Source: Oenanthe sinensis (Eukaryota > Streptophyta > Magnoliopsida > Apiales > Apiaceae). Taken from it: 64,000 nucleotides of DNA. Below the pieces are notes generated by a model. It had not been told where the DNA came from, made no database searches, and saw only the letters and a list, made by a program, of their open reading frames with translations. Positions 45,673-56,759 of the stretch are shown here, piece by piece. Within the stretch, counting starts at the first letter, position 1; each line of letters begins with the position of its first letter. A program made the translations under genes and the position numbers. The stretch lies in NCBI GenBank assembly GCA_028671895.1, contig JAPMAC010000209.1, positions 19,676,501-19,740,500 of the forward strand, written 5' to 3'.

Positions 45673-47790
45673 TTGCCAGACTACAAGATATGTGGTAAGA
45701 AGCATCTAGGAGGGTGCAACACAGGGAAGGTTACGTGTTATAAGTGTCATCGGGAGGGGCATTACTCTAGAGATTGTCCCCAAAGGAAGTTGACTTGTTT
45801 CAATTGTGGCCAACTAGGACATATGCAGAAGGACTGTCGGGTACCTGTGCCAGCTATGTCAAAACAAAGTGGAGTCGCCTCTAATAAGACTCCTACTGCC
45901 AGAACCTTCAACATGACAGTAAGAGATGCTGTGAGACATGCGGATGTTATTGTAGGTACACTTTTACTCAATTCCATCCATGCAAATGTTTTATTTGATT
46001 CTGGAGCAACCAAGTCTTTTATATCTTGGGATTTTGTGAATAAATGGAATCTTAAAATACAACCGCTAAGAGACTCCCTACAAGTAGAAATAGCTAATCG
46101 GGAAGTCATTCCTGTCAGTCAAATATGCGCTAACTGCGAATTAGAAATAGAAGGACAACGATTCAGTATTGACTTGATTCCTTTTGTGCTGGGAGAATTT
46201 GATGTCATATTAGGAATGGATTGGCTGACCAGTTGTGAAGCTAGCATAGATTGTAGAGGAAAGAAGGTAAGAATGAAGTTACCTGATCAGAAAGAAGTAG
46301 TATTTCGAGGCCAGAGGCAGACTAAGAAGTTCTTGACCAGGATGCAAGTTAAAAGGTTATTGCGCCAAGGGTGTGAGGCCTATTTGGCCTATGTAGTAGA
46401 CCAAGAAAAGAGTGTACCAGGTATAAGTGACATACCAGTGGTTAATGAATTTGAAGATGTGTTTCCAGAAGATCTTCTGGGGTTACCACCTGACAGAGAT
46501 ATAGAATTTACTATTGAATTGGCGCCAGGGACGGCACCGGTATCAAAGGCTCCTTATCGATTAGCCCCGGTGGAAATGAAAGAGTTATCTACCCAACTAC
46601 AGGAGTTGTTGGAGAAAGGTTTGATTCGACCAAGTGTATCCCCATGGGGTGCACCAGTGTTATTTGTTAAGAAAAAGGATGGGAGTATGAGGTTATGTAT
46701 AGACTATCGAGAACTCAACAAGTTAACCATCAAGAATAAGTACCCTTTACCCAGGATCGATGATCTGTTTGACCAGCTGAAAGATGCGGTCTACTTTTCA
46801 AAGATTGATCTGAGGACAGGATACCACCAATTGAAGATCAAACCTGAGGATGTACGAAAGACGGCGTTCCGTACCCGATATGGGCACTATGAGTTTTAGG
46901 TAATGTCCTTTGGATTAACCAACGCCCCTGCAGCCTTTATGGACTTGATGAACAGAGTTTTCAAGAAATATCTGGATAAGTTTGTTATAGTCTTCATTGA
47001 TGATATCTTGATTTATTCAAGGACACCGAAAGAGCATTTGAGAACAGTTTTGGAAATATTAAGAAGAGAGAAGCTGTATGCTAAGTTTTCGAAATGCGAG
47101 TTTTGGTTGAAAGAGGTGTAATTTTTGGGCCACGTAATTAGTAATAAGGGAGTGTTAGTAGACCCTGCTAAAATAGAAGCTATTTCCAACCGGGAAAGGC
47201 CGACAATGCCAACGGAAGTAAGAAGTTTTGCGGGACTAGCCGGGTATTATCGGAGGTTTGTGCAGGATTTTGCCAAAATAGCTACTCCGTTGACAAGGCT
47301 CACCCGCAAGACTGAGAAGTTCGAATGGACTGATAAATGTGAAGCGAGCTTTCAAGAACTGAAGAAGAGGTTAGTCACTGCACCAGTGTTAGCTCTACCT
47401 GATGAAAAAGGAGATTTTGTGATTTATAGCGACGCATCGCATAAAGGACTTGGTTGTTTATTGATGCAACATGGTAAGGTGATTGCGTATGCATCTAGAC
47501 AACTGAAAGAGTATGAGTTAAGGTATCCAACCCAGGATCTGGAATTAGCTGCGATAGTTTTCGCGTTAAAGATCTGGAGGCATTATCTTTATGGAGAGAG
47601 GTGTGAGATTTACACCGACCATAAGAGCCTTAAGTATATATTTACTTAGAAAGAACTGAACATGAGGCATAGAAGATGGTTAGAATTAATTAAGGATTAT
47701 GATTGTTCCATTAATTATCACCCTGGGAAAGCCAATGTTGTGGCCGATGCCCTAAGTAGAAAAGAAAGGCTGAAAATGTTAATTGGTGAA
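45673..47790 (+). pseudogene. pol: Tekay-like zinc knuckles, protease, RT and RNase H, three premature stops
   Basis: Two CCHC knuckles are intact (CYKCHREGHYSRDC and CFNCGQLGHMQKDC, 45735-45837). The protease is seen in VLFDSGATKSFIS at about 45990. RT has LFVKKKDGSMRLCIDYRELN, FSKIDLRTGYHQLKI and the catalytic FIDDILIYS at about 46996. RNase H has FVIYSDASHKGLG, DLELAAIVFALKIWRHYLYG and IYTDHKSLKYIFT, ending ANVVADALSRKERL at about 47772. TAG at 46897, TAA at 47119 and TAG at 47647 each sit at a Gln position. A frameshift at about 47780 separates RNase H from integrase. Confidence 0.92.
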
Positions 47791-49294
47791 AGAATTTGAA
47801 AGGATGGAACTGGAGGTAAAATTTCCTGAGAAAAGCACAGAAATGCTGATGGAAATCCGAGTAGAGCCTGAACTAATTGAAAAGATAAGAATATGTCAAG
47901 AAAAGATGATGGAAGAGGGAATTACAAAGGTGAATGGAGATGAACGAAGGTGTGTTAAGGACGAGAAAGGAATCCTGAGATTTAATAATAGAATTTGGAT
48001 TCCAAAGGTCCAGGAACTAAAAGATGAAGTATTGCATGAGGCACACAACTCTAGATTTTCTATTCACCCAGGAGGTACTAAAATGTATAAAGATCTAAAG
48101 GAGTATTATTGGTGGCCGAACATGAAAAGAGATATCGTTGAATGGGTAAGCAAGTGTCTGACCTGTCAGAAAGTGAAGGCAGAACACCAAAGACCCAGTG
48201 GACTGTTGCAACCTCTGGAAATTCCGGAATGGAAATGGGAGCACATTGCGATGGATCTTGTCGTAGGGCTACCAAGGACGAAAGCGAACCATGATGCCAT
48301 TTGGGTAATAGTAGATCGGTTAACGAAGTCAGCACATTTTCTACCCATTAATGAGAGGTATTCAGTTCACCGATTAGTTGAGCTATACCTAAAGGAAATA
48401 GTGGTACGTCATGGAGTTCCCGTGGGTATTGTGTCTGATAAAGACCCAAGGTTCAATTCTAGATTTTGGAGAAGTTTCCAAGAATGCTTGGGAACAAAAC
48501 TGAATATGAGCACCGCGTATCACCCACAAACCGATGGGCAAAGTGAGAGGACCATCCAAACAGTGGAAGATATGTTGAGAGTCTGTGCTATAGACTTCAA
48601 AGGCAATTGGGATGATCATTTGCCGTTAATTGAATTTGCCTACAATAACAGCTATCATGCCAGCATAGGGATGCCCCCTTATGAAGCCTTGTATGGCAGA
48701 AAGTGCCGATCACCACTGTGTTGGGACGAAGTAGGTGAACGTAAAATGTTGGGACCCGAATTGGTCCAGCAAACCAAAGAGGTAATAAATCTTATTAGAA
48801 AAAGATTAGTGGCAGCCCAAGATAGGCAACGCAAGTATGCAGATCAAGCCATAAGAGACAGAGAATATGAAGTGGGAGATTCAGTATTACTGAAAGTATC
48901 TCCGTGGAAAGGTTTGATGAGGTTTGGTAAGAAGGGAAAGTTAAGTCCAAGATTTATTGGACCATTTGAAATCCTAAGACGTATTGGAAAGGTAGCCTAT
49001 GAGTTGGCCCTACCCCCAAACCTACAGCAAGTTCATAATGTGTTTCACTTGTCAATGCTAAGGAAGTATAATGCCGATTCCAGGCACGTAATAGAGTATG
49101 AGCAGGTAGATCTACAACCGGATCTGACCTATGTGGAACGACCGGTGGAAATTTTAGACCGAAAGGAGCAAGTGCTCCGGAACAAAGTGGTCAAGTTAGT
49201 AAGAGTCCTGTGGAGGAATCAGAACACTGAAGAATCCACATGGGAATCAGAAAGTGCAATGCAGGAAAAGTACCCTCACTTGTTTTCAAGCTAG
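47783..49294 (+). pseudogene. pol: Tekay-like integrase with chromodomain-like C-terminus
   Basis: Open for about 500 codons. The zinc domain HEAHNSRFSIHPGG and CLTCQKVK is at about 48035-48175. The catalytic residues are Asp in AMDLVVG (about 48252), Asp in IVSDKDPRF (about 48428) and Glu in TDGQSERT (about 48542). The C-terminal GPFEILRRIGKVAYELALPP module is followed by ERPVEILDRKEQVLRNKVVK and LWRNQNTEESTWESE, ending PHLFSS. The tail is the chromodomain-like part typical of Tekay/Del elements, thought to steer integration to heterochromatin. Upstream it is out of frame with RNase H. Confidence 0.92.
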
Positions 49295-49316
49295 ATTCCG
49301 GGACGGAATCCTTTTT

Positions 49317-49329
49317 AAGGAGGGGAGAC
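49317..49329 (+). promoter_or_regulatory. Tekay-like polypurine tract (right copy)
   Basis: AAGGAGGGGAGAC directly precedes the 3' LTR start at 49330. Confidence 0.88.
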
Positions 49330-52300
49330 TGTAATATCCCTAAAATCCAGGTACTTTTAAAACCTTGTTATTAAAAGTTTATATTGGATGATAATTATGG
49401 AATAAGGTTTTATAGGCAATTAAATTATTAAGATTGCCAGAACGAGATAAAGATTAAATTTATCATCTTGAATCATTATGAAGTTGAAAATTTTAATGAT
49501 TCCCAAAGATTATTAAAGAGCTTATTTTTATTTTTGCATGGACTAAAAGAAATGCAAATATTTGCACTTGGTTGGAATAACAAGAAGTGCTAGCTACTTG
49601 ACTAAGGTCAAACTTGACCAAGACTTTGACTTGCCCTTTATTTAAGTCAAAGAGCCAAGTAACATTAGCATAAAGAAAAGAAAAGAAAAAAAAATCTGCT
49701 AGCTCTAGCAAGGAGAACCATTCGGTGGAAACAAGGAGAAAGGGGAAGAAAAATCCAAAGCTCAAGCTACACTTGCTTGATCATAGTGAGTTAGAGCTTA
49801 AAAGAAAGGTAGTAACTTTGTCCATAACATACTTCAATTTCATGCAAAGTTATCCATGGAAGCTTGTGATTTTCATGAAAGTATATGAACGTGAACAGTA
49901 ACTTTAATCTGGGATAAATTTTGGAATGCTTGTTTTATGATTCCTTAAGCCTTACTAGCACTTGTTAAGAGTTATTTAAGCTTTGGGTAGTGTTAATGAG
50001 CAAGGGTAACTTGAAAATACAAACCTTAGCTTTATGAAGTTTATGTGGTTAAAGCATGCTATGATGAGCTTGATCATATGCTTAAGTAATTGTTTTGTTG
50101 GCTATGGTTGTGTAATATAGTGATGATTTGGTTAAGGCTTATAAATGTGTAATGTGGAAATGACTTGGTAAATAATTGATTGAATTGGATGAGTTTAAAA
50201 CAGGGCAAACGATGAACATACAAACAGAACCATGCAAAATTTTCTTCTGCCTACCAACTGTTCATAAAACCCGAAGGGTCTACCCTGCCTTGCTTGATGA
50301 TTTCTTTATATGGTTAGATATATATCGGTCTATAGATCGTTTGCGTGCTAATTTTGCGACAAACGGAGTTATGAGCTAAAAGTTATGACCAAAATGGTAA
50401 GACTAGGCAGTAAACTCAGCTGCCCTGTTCTTGACTGAATTGGAGTAGGTGATCAGCCTAGTTAAGCTACTCCATAAATCTTGAGCCTTTTATTTTAAAT
50501 AGTAGGCATATATGTGAAGACTCGGAAAGAAGAATTGGGTTAAAAAGATTAAAACCTGATTTATGAAAAATGTTTGAATCCCAGTGGTGCAAATGAAAAG
50601 TTAAGGAAAATGCTAATGTTTTAGTCCTAGCTATTCCTTATTATGAAACGACACTTGAGGCTAAACTAGAAAACGAAACCTCAACGAAAAATGTTGTGTA
50701 ATGACATAAGAATGCTATAAGCTAATGGACTTATTATTATATGTCGTTTGGAACGAATAAGGTAGTTACACGAGTATGTGTTAATAGAACGATTAAGTAA
50801 TGCTCGTATAGCTAAAGGTAAATTGTTTCTGTTCGTAGATACTCGGGCGAAGCCAGGAAGGCGCTTACTTCCGCGGGAACATACAGGCAAGTATCTGACG
50901 CTTTGTCACTTTTATTCTGATGTATGACATAAGCATGTGTAGGTTGTTTAAGATTGTTCTTGTGTATAAAGTAAGATCTTTTCAACCTAACCCTGCGACA
51001 CCTCGGAACTTCTTAAAAAGTTAGAGGACGTTTATTCTTCAGTTTTGTATAACTGAATCTGGTGTCGAGTACATCTTTTTGGTGCTCGATGGTCGACCGG
51101 GAGTAGTCTAGTGTGTCTCGACGGTTAGTCAATATTCAATGTTTTAAATAATATTTAGTTTATTAAATATTATTTAAAGAATATAGAAAGTGTTTAAAGG
51201 TTAATTAAATACTTTCAGGGCATTTGAAATCATATAAATATTATTTAATATTGATTAAATATTATTTAAATATTTTGGGACATTTAAAAACATTGAACTA
51301 CTGATTTAATACTTTGGACTCGTTTTGGTTATTTAAATATTATTTAGATATGTTGAATCATTTAAGATTAATTATATATTAAATAATCTTGATTATAGTT
51401 GAATTAAATATTTTAATTCTTTTAAATCCTTTTAATGTTTTTCGAGGACTATTCTGGGCCTCCTAAATATTATTAAAATATTTATTTGTTCTTTAAAAAT
51501 ATTCTGGAGTGTCTAAACTTCTTTAAATATTATTTCTCATTAAATAATAAATAGTGAGCGATGACTCAGATATTTTGTATTTATTCTGAGTCGATAACTC
51601 CAGGTTCGGGAGGTAACGTCCGGCTCCGATATTCCTCTCAGTTGTATAGGTGCCTTATGGCCCATTATCTCACTCCAAAAATATAGTATTTTGTGGAGTC
51701 TATTTCAACCAGTATTAGTGGCTCCCCGGTCGCGTTCTTGAGTCTCCTTGATTCACGGGTTTCGGTCTTGTTAAATTCGTTGACTGAGAGTCAACCCAGA
51801 TGTTTCGAGAGTACTCCCACCTCGTTCTGGAGTCAAGCTATTGTCAGATATTGAAATCTACAATAGGTCGTTGTTGTTTCGGAAGGTTGTATTAAATTCT
51901 CTTCCTTATCTGTTGATTGAAATCCTGTGATGGATTGTTGTGTTGTCTTGGGAGGTTGAATTAAATTCTCTTCCTTAACAGTTGATTGAAATCCTAGAGT
52001 GGATTGTTGTTATTCTAGAAGTTGATTAAATTTCCTTCTAGATTTGATGATTTTTAAAGTATTCATCAGGGACTGGAGTAAAAGTTGCGTAAGAGGTCGG
52101 GGACGCACAACCCAGCCGTAATTAAAGGCCCATGAGTTGCCTAGGGTAACGTCCCGATAAGGGGTTGTCCTTCTACTAGTAGAGAAAATGACGAAATATC
52201 GATTGTACATGCGACTGATCATCGAGTACAATAAGGCGTTGAAAAATCTCCAGTTAATTCCATTTCTTCCAATTGGAATTTGACGTTGCACTGTAACGAA

Positions 52301-53005
52301 AGCCTAGGTGCTGAGTTACCGATAGTGTTAACGGGAAACATAATCAACTTTGAGTTTCTTGATTGCTTTGAGTATTGTTTCACTCGCATTTGGCAGTTTC
52401 ATTGATATCTTGATATTGTACTCTGTTATTGTTTCAATACCTTGTTATACTGTTATCTATTACTTGTTGAGCATTTGTAGCTCATTCTTGCTTGTTATTT
52501 TCTGTTGTTGTTCCTACCTTACAGTTGCAGACCATGCCCAGACGAGTACACCGCACCTTGCGCAAGCGGGTCACCAGGGCAAGGACCCCCTATGAGAGAT
52601 TCTGCTTTACGGTACCTGAGGTAGGGAGGCTTAGTAGGATAGGCTTCCAGCTTCTACTAGTCAGGTTTATCTATAGATATGACTTATGTAAGTATATGGA
52701 ACAGATGTAAGTTAATTTACTTTTGACTGCGGCATAGTTTCCTCAAGGAGCTTTAGCTAGCAGTGCAACCCCATCTTGTGATAACTCTATTATGTATCAG
52801 TTAAGATATAACGATGTAAATTATGAAACTCCGTTTCTGAGACTATGGCTCGTGTGTGTGTGATAAGGTGATGGGGTCACCAGTATGTTGTTATTTTGTG
52901 ATTATTATATGGTGGTTTACTATTTTTGGTTTACAAGTGTGTGTATATACTGGAAATTGGACAGTGACAACCTGGATCTCCGACCGCGGGTCTGGGGGCG
53001 TCACA
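49330..53005 (+). repeat. Tekay-like right LTR (3.68 kb)
   Basis: Same ends as the left LTR (TGTAATATCC and GGGGGCGTCACA). It lacks about 190 bases after 50175 relative to the left copy. Immediately after it comes GAAGT followed by Tat coding sequence; GAAGT also follows the left LTR before the primer site. Confidence 0.95.
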
Positions 53006-53111
53006 GAAGTCACTAGGGAAGGGGTATACAAACTCCAGACCATGGAAAGAATTGAAATCCCAAGGAGCTAGAATGTTGTTAATTTGAGGATTTATCATGC
53101 TTGAATAAAGA
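53006..53111 (+). pseudogene. pol: C-terminal remnant of the Tat-like integrase
   Basis: Reads EVTREGVYKLQTMERIEIPR, then after a TAG (at a Trp position) NVVNLRIYHA. That is the conserved end of Tat-lineage pol (Gly-x-Tyr-Lys-Leu, then Pro-Arg-x-Trp-Asn, then Asn-Leu-x-x-Tyr). It is the continuation of the pol interrupted at 38673 and shows that the Tekay-like element is nested in the Tat-like one. Confidence 0.82.
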
Positions 53112-53429
53112 CCTTGATGCCTAAGTATTTGACATATTTTTCTATTGATTTGTAAGCCTTGAAGGCTAGACATGTTTGAGTTTGAGAACTTGGTTCTTCC
53201 TATTATATAAAAGGATTGTTTCCCACTATCTTGGTTTTGATGATGTTCTCAAGTTTTGAAAAATCTTTGAAAATCATTTGGAAGTTAATTGTTTATGTTC
53301 GAATTAAACACGAAAAACAAATAAAACAAAGAAAGAGGAGAAATAGTGCAAAGTGAATAAATATAAAGGCTCGAGGGCCAAGAGTTTACAAAAAACCTCA
53401 AAAGGCTGAGATAAATAAATACAAAGCTA

Positions 53430-55405
53430 CTGTAAAATTCCTAAACTACTCGACATCATTAGCATCTTCGGTCACCTCACTCCCCTAAGATATTCCTGAA
53501 TCGCTACATTCCTCCTCCTCCGACGAGCTAGAAGCATAAGAACTCTTCACCGCTTACTTCCGAGGAGTTGCCTCAGGAGTAACCTTTGTTGGACCGACTT
53601 AGCGAGGAGAAGGTGAAGGAGCATTAGTCTTTCTCTTTCTTATGTCGGAGCTACTCCCCCCGTTAATATCCTCCTCTTGAGTATGAATCAGACACCACAA
53701 TGCGTCGGCTGATTGAGGACTTTTGATGTCCACTTTCGGGTCAAACAACCTCAGGTTCTTTGCTAGCACCGCCTTTAGAGATTCATTCCACCCAATGGTA
53801 TTATGGGTAGAATATATCATATCATCGTGCTCATTGATCAAATCATGGTATTCGTCCGAGCCCAGGTAGGTGTCAATAATAGCATTCCTATCAGCCTATA
53901 GTTCAACCACCTCCGCCGGAGTCTACCCCAGATGCTCTGCCTGATCGACCAACTTTTCTTCTAGACCCTTCAACTTGGCCTCTACAACACTAAAATCCTT
54001 CTTATGTTTCCCAGCCTGCAATTTCTACACATCGGCCTGGTGGAGGGAAGCTTGAATATAGGCATTAGCTTGGAAAGCCAAAAAACTAGGTTGAATCGAG
54101 AAAGTAATCAAAAGTAAGGAAATAAATGCTAAAGTGATAAATGCAATAAAATTGAAAGAGACAAGAAAACTCACTGAAGCCAAAACTTATGCACCTAGAG
54201 CCTTCGTGCTCTCTTCATCACGCCCCACAATAATTTCCTTATAGTTGCATGGAGTAATGGAGTGAAGGGACCAATCCTTGGCATGATTCGTAGATCCCAC
54301 CATTGTATCTGTTTTCCTGAATCCCCAGCCAGGCTTGTAAGCCAGGGACCTTGGAACATCGACAGGCTCAATACTCTCTCCTCCAATTGCCTCAGTGTGA
54401 GACTGCAAAATCGCATGCAATTCATTCACCTATCGAGGATCGTGCTTCAACTTAAGTCACTTCATGCTGCCAGTTTCTTCCACAGGTGGAACTGTCCTCC
54501 TGTTGATATGCTCGGTATCTGAAAAAGAAACACGAAAATATTAGCAAACAATCAATAGAAAACGCAAGAACAAATGCTAAGTTAAATAATATATCTTTGT
54601 TGGAAGCCCTAGAAAGGCCAACAACCTTTAGCCGACTCTCGTCAAGGAGAACCCAAGAAGCTTCCTTGGTTTCACCCTGAGTGAGCTCGACATATGAAGC
54701 TTCTTCTACCTCTGTGAGCACTATGGTGTCAGCACTCCCGTCGGCCACCTTCCTAAAAGTGGACCTAAAGAGGGTACTCTAGTTGCCTCCTTCCCATCTT
54801 ATTTGAAAAAAGGTTTCTTTCCAGTTGGGATTATTATTGGGGATGGAAATATTATCAAAGATATGGGGCATGTTGGGCCTCTGACCTATGTGAACCCAAC
54901 CCAATGACAGAATAGAGGAATTTCTGAATTGGAAAATTTTTCTAAACAAAGGGACAATCATTTTTATTTTCTTTTCGAGGTAAAGGACCATAAAGCAATG
55001 AATGATCCTCCACCCATTTGGGGTAATTTAGCAGGGGTGGATTTATACATGTCCTAATAAAGTAAGAATAAAATCGAGCAAAGGATACCTAACCCGGTAT
55101 ATATGCAGACAAATAAAAAACCATGCTTTCAATGACATGTTCTATCATCAGGCCCAACCATGGATATGGAAAAATGAGGAGGAAAATTGAACAAGATATT
55201 GTACTCTTCTATCAGGTCAATGTCAAAAAATTTATTGTTATGGCTATACAAAGTGAAACCGGCTAGGGTGTTCATCCTCCCGTTGGTTGATCATATCAAT
55301 CAAAGACATGTCTGTAGAGTAAATGGGAATACAGTGAAGGGGTTTAGCTCTTTTGGTTGACCCCACAATCATGGTAGCTAGTCTTGAAGCCTTCTTATCA
55401 GCCAT
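53430..55405 (-). pseudogene. Antisense ORF of the Tat-like element, broken
   Basis: Minus-strand coding runs opposite to pol between the end of pol and the expected 3' LTR. It starts with an ATG at 55405 (MADKKASRLATMIVGSTKRA), with pieces at 54991-54779 (NPNWKETFFQIRWEGG), 54748-54452 (EASYVELTQGETKEASWVLL), 54429-54187 (LAYKPGWGFRKTDTMVG) and 53841-53599, ending in Ser/Pro/Lys-rich sequence. The KETFFQIRWEG phrase resembles the 'putative gypsy type transposon' family carried in antisense by Tat/Grande-type elements. Stops and frameshifts separate the pieces, and a splice-like AG/GT pattern near 54525-54600 hints at an intron. Function unknown. Confidence 0.65.
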
Positions 55406-55785
55406 GTGCCTTGGTAGCTACTTAAATTGCTAGAGGAGCTTGAGAGCTGGATTTCTGAAAAGTTAGAGAGCTCGAAGTACTAGAAAGAAATATGAAAAGA
55501 AAAATGAGAAGTGTAAATAGTGAGTGTCCTCATATAACTCATATATAGAAACCGAGCCGGTCGCATGACCATTTGAGAACCCTCGTGAACAGACATTTTC
55601 AGGTCAAGTGGCCGTTAAGAGTCTTGGCAACCGGTGTGACCGTGAATGGGCTCGAGTGTAAAGGCCCAAGAATGACACGTAATAAATAAATAAAAAATAA
55701 AGATAGAATTCTGGAACCTCGTGGAAGGATCTGGAATATGAGCCAAAAAGTTAAATCAATCCCATAGACTGATTCAATAATTAAA
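55406..55785. other. Non-coding flank of the antisense ORF
   Basis: Upstream of the antisense ORF on its own strand lies ATATATGAGTTATATGAGG (about 55531-55549), a possible TATA region at the expected side. No LTR partner for the Tat element could be identified here, so its 3' boundary is unresolved. Confidence 0.4.
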
Positions 55786-56480
55786 TTATACATACATTGA
55801 AATATGTCAATATAGCCACCAATGGCCCATCTTGACTAAGTAGTATATATTTACACACACACCATGTTTTAATAGAGAACATGTTAAACAGAGGATAATG
55901 AGAATCATTAAATATATATAGAGAGAGTTGTAAAATATTGGAAATATATCATTGTGTTTCACTTGCAATTATTAATTTTCTTAAATTAAATTCCTAATCA
56001 TATACTGTCATGATAGTGTATTATGTTTTTAACTTGGTCTTAATCCATTGTAATTATTAACGGTGGTATTATATACAGGGAAAGGGCGCATGTCGATGTC
56101 GATGATGAATATGAGATTAAAGATGGAGATGATATTGATGATGAAGATGATATTGACTACGAGGATGATTATAATATTGAATCTCATGATGACCGCCATG
56201 TTAATTCCTTTCATATTTTGACTAGTTTTGATGGCTGTCCGAGAATCTTAGGTTGAATATTGTCATGCATGAATAATATGTTTTTTTATCGTTTTGATTT
56301 AATGGTGAATTATTTAGAAATTGGATGGCGTTTATGTATGTATAATGACATATATGTTTATGGATTTATCCTTTTATGATATAGATATATTTTGTAATAG
56401 TTCTTCAATTTTGAGTTTCAATATGCAATTCCTCGATTGTTGTGTATGAGTTTCGACATGATTTAGACTGGTATGTACAT
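55786..56480. repeat. Segmental repeat Y, copy 2
   Basis: Partner of 24950-25700 in the same orientation. It lacks the long AT microsatellite and the gypsy gag relic of copy 1, so it is closer to the ancestral arrangement. Confidence 0.82.
56079..56256 (+). CDS. Candidate terminal exon, acidic, of an unidentified gene
   Basis: After an acceptor-like TATATACAG, codons from 56080 run open for 58 residues to TGA at 56254. The peptide has an acidic run (DGDDIDDEDDIDYEDDYN) and ends DDRHVNSFHILTSFDG then CPRILG. The last 24 codons are shared with the decayed copy at 25344-25499, with changes mostly at the amino-acid level tolerated, while the acidic run is intact only here. No upstream exon could be assigned. 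The protein is not recognised. Confidence 0.42.
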
Positions 56481-56547
56481 GTTTTGATAAGTTTGTTTCA
56501 ACTGATTTGAAGACATCAATCGGCTCGGAATTAAAAGGTGAAAAATA

Positions 56548-56714
56548 CACTAGAAGTTAGGTCCCGGTCTACCAAATTTACGACTAATAGTTTTATCATA
56601 AGTTGTGGGCTGAATGATTTTTTTATTTTTCATTTTCTTTTTAATGAACAAGTTAGGTCCCACCTCTAGACTTATGACCAAATTTTAACTTGTGACTAAT
56701 TTTAACTTCTAGTG
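56548..56714. mobile_element. 167 bp MITE with CACTAG termini
   Basis: CACTAGAAGTTA at the left and its exact reverse complement TAACTTCTAGTG at the right. Inside, AAGTTAGGTCCC occurs twice (56554 and about 56651) as a direct repeat. No matching 3 bp target duplication is seen (ATA left, AAG right). The ends suggest a non-autonomous CACTA relative. Confidence 0.6.
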
Positions 56715-56759
56715 AAGATGCTTCTTGGGACCATATCTAACACAAGATTTTGTTTATTT

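Larger units (their letters stand above)
38674..53005 (+). mobile_element. Tekay-like Ty3/gypsy chromovirus with extra integrase tail, nested in the Tat element
   Basis: Two long LTRs (39411-43276 and 49330-53005) flank PBS, an extra 5' ORF, gag, protease, RT, RNase H, integrase and a chromodomain-like C-terminus. In front of the left LTR is a further integrase end plus polypurine tract (38674-39410). So 38674-43276 as a whole repeats 48593-53005. The host Tat pol is split: it stops at 38673 and its C-terminus resumes at 53006. All gene breaks but one frameshift look like C-to-T stops. Long LTRs and the C-terminal motif fit the Tekay/Del clade. Confidence 0.88.
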
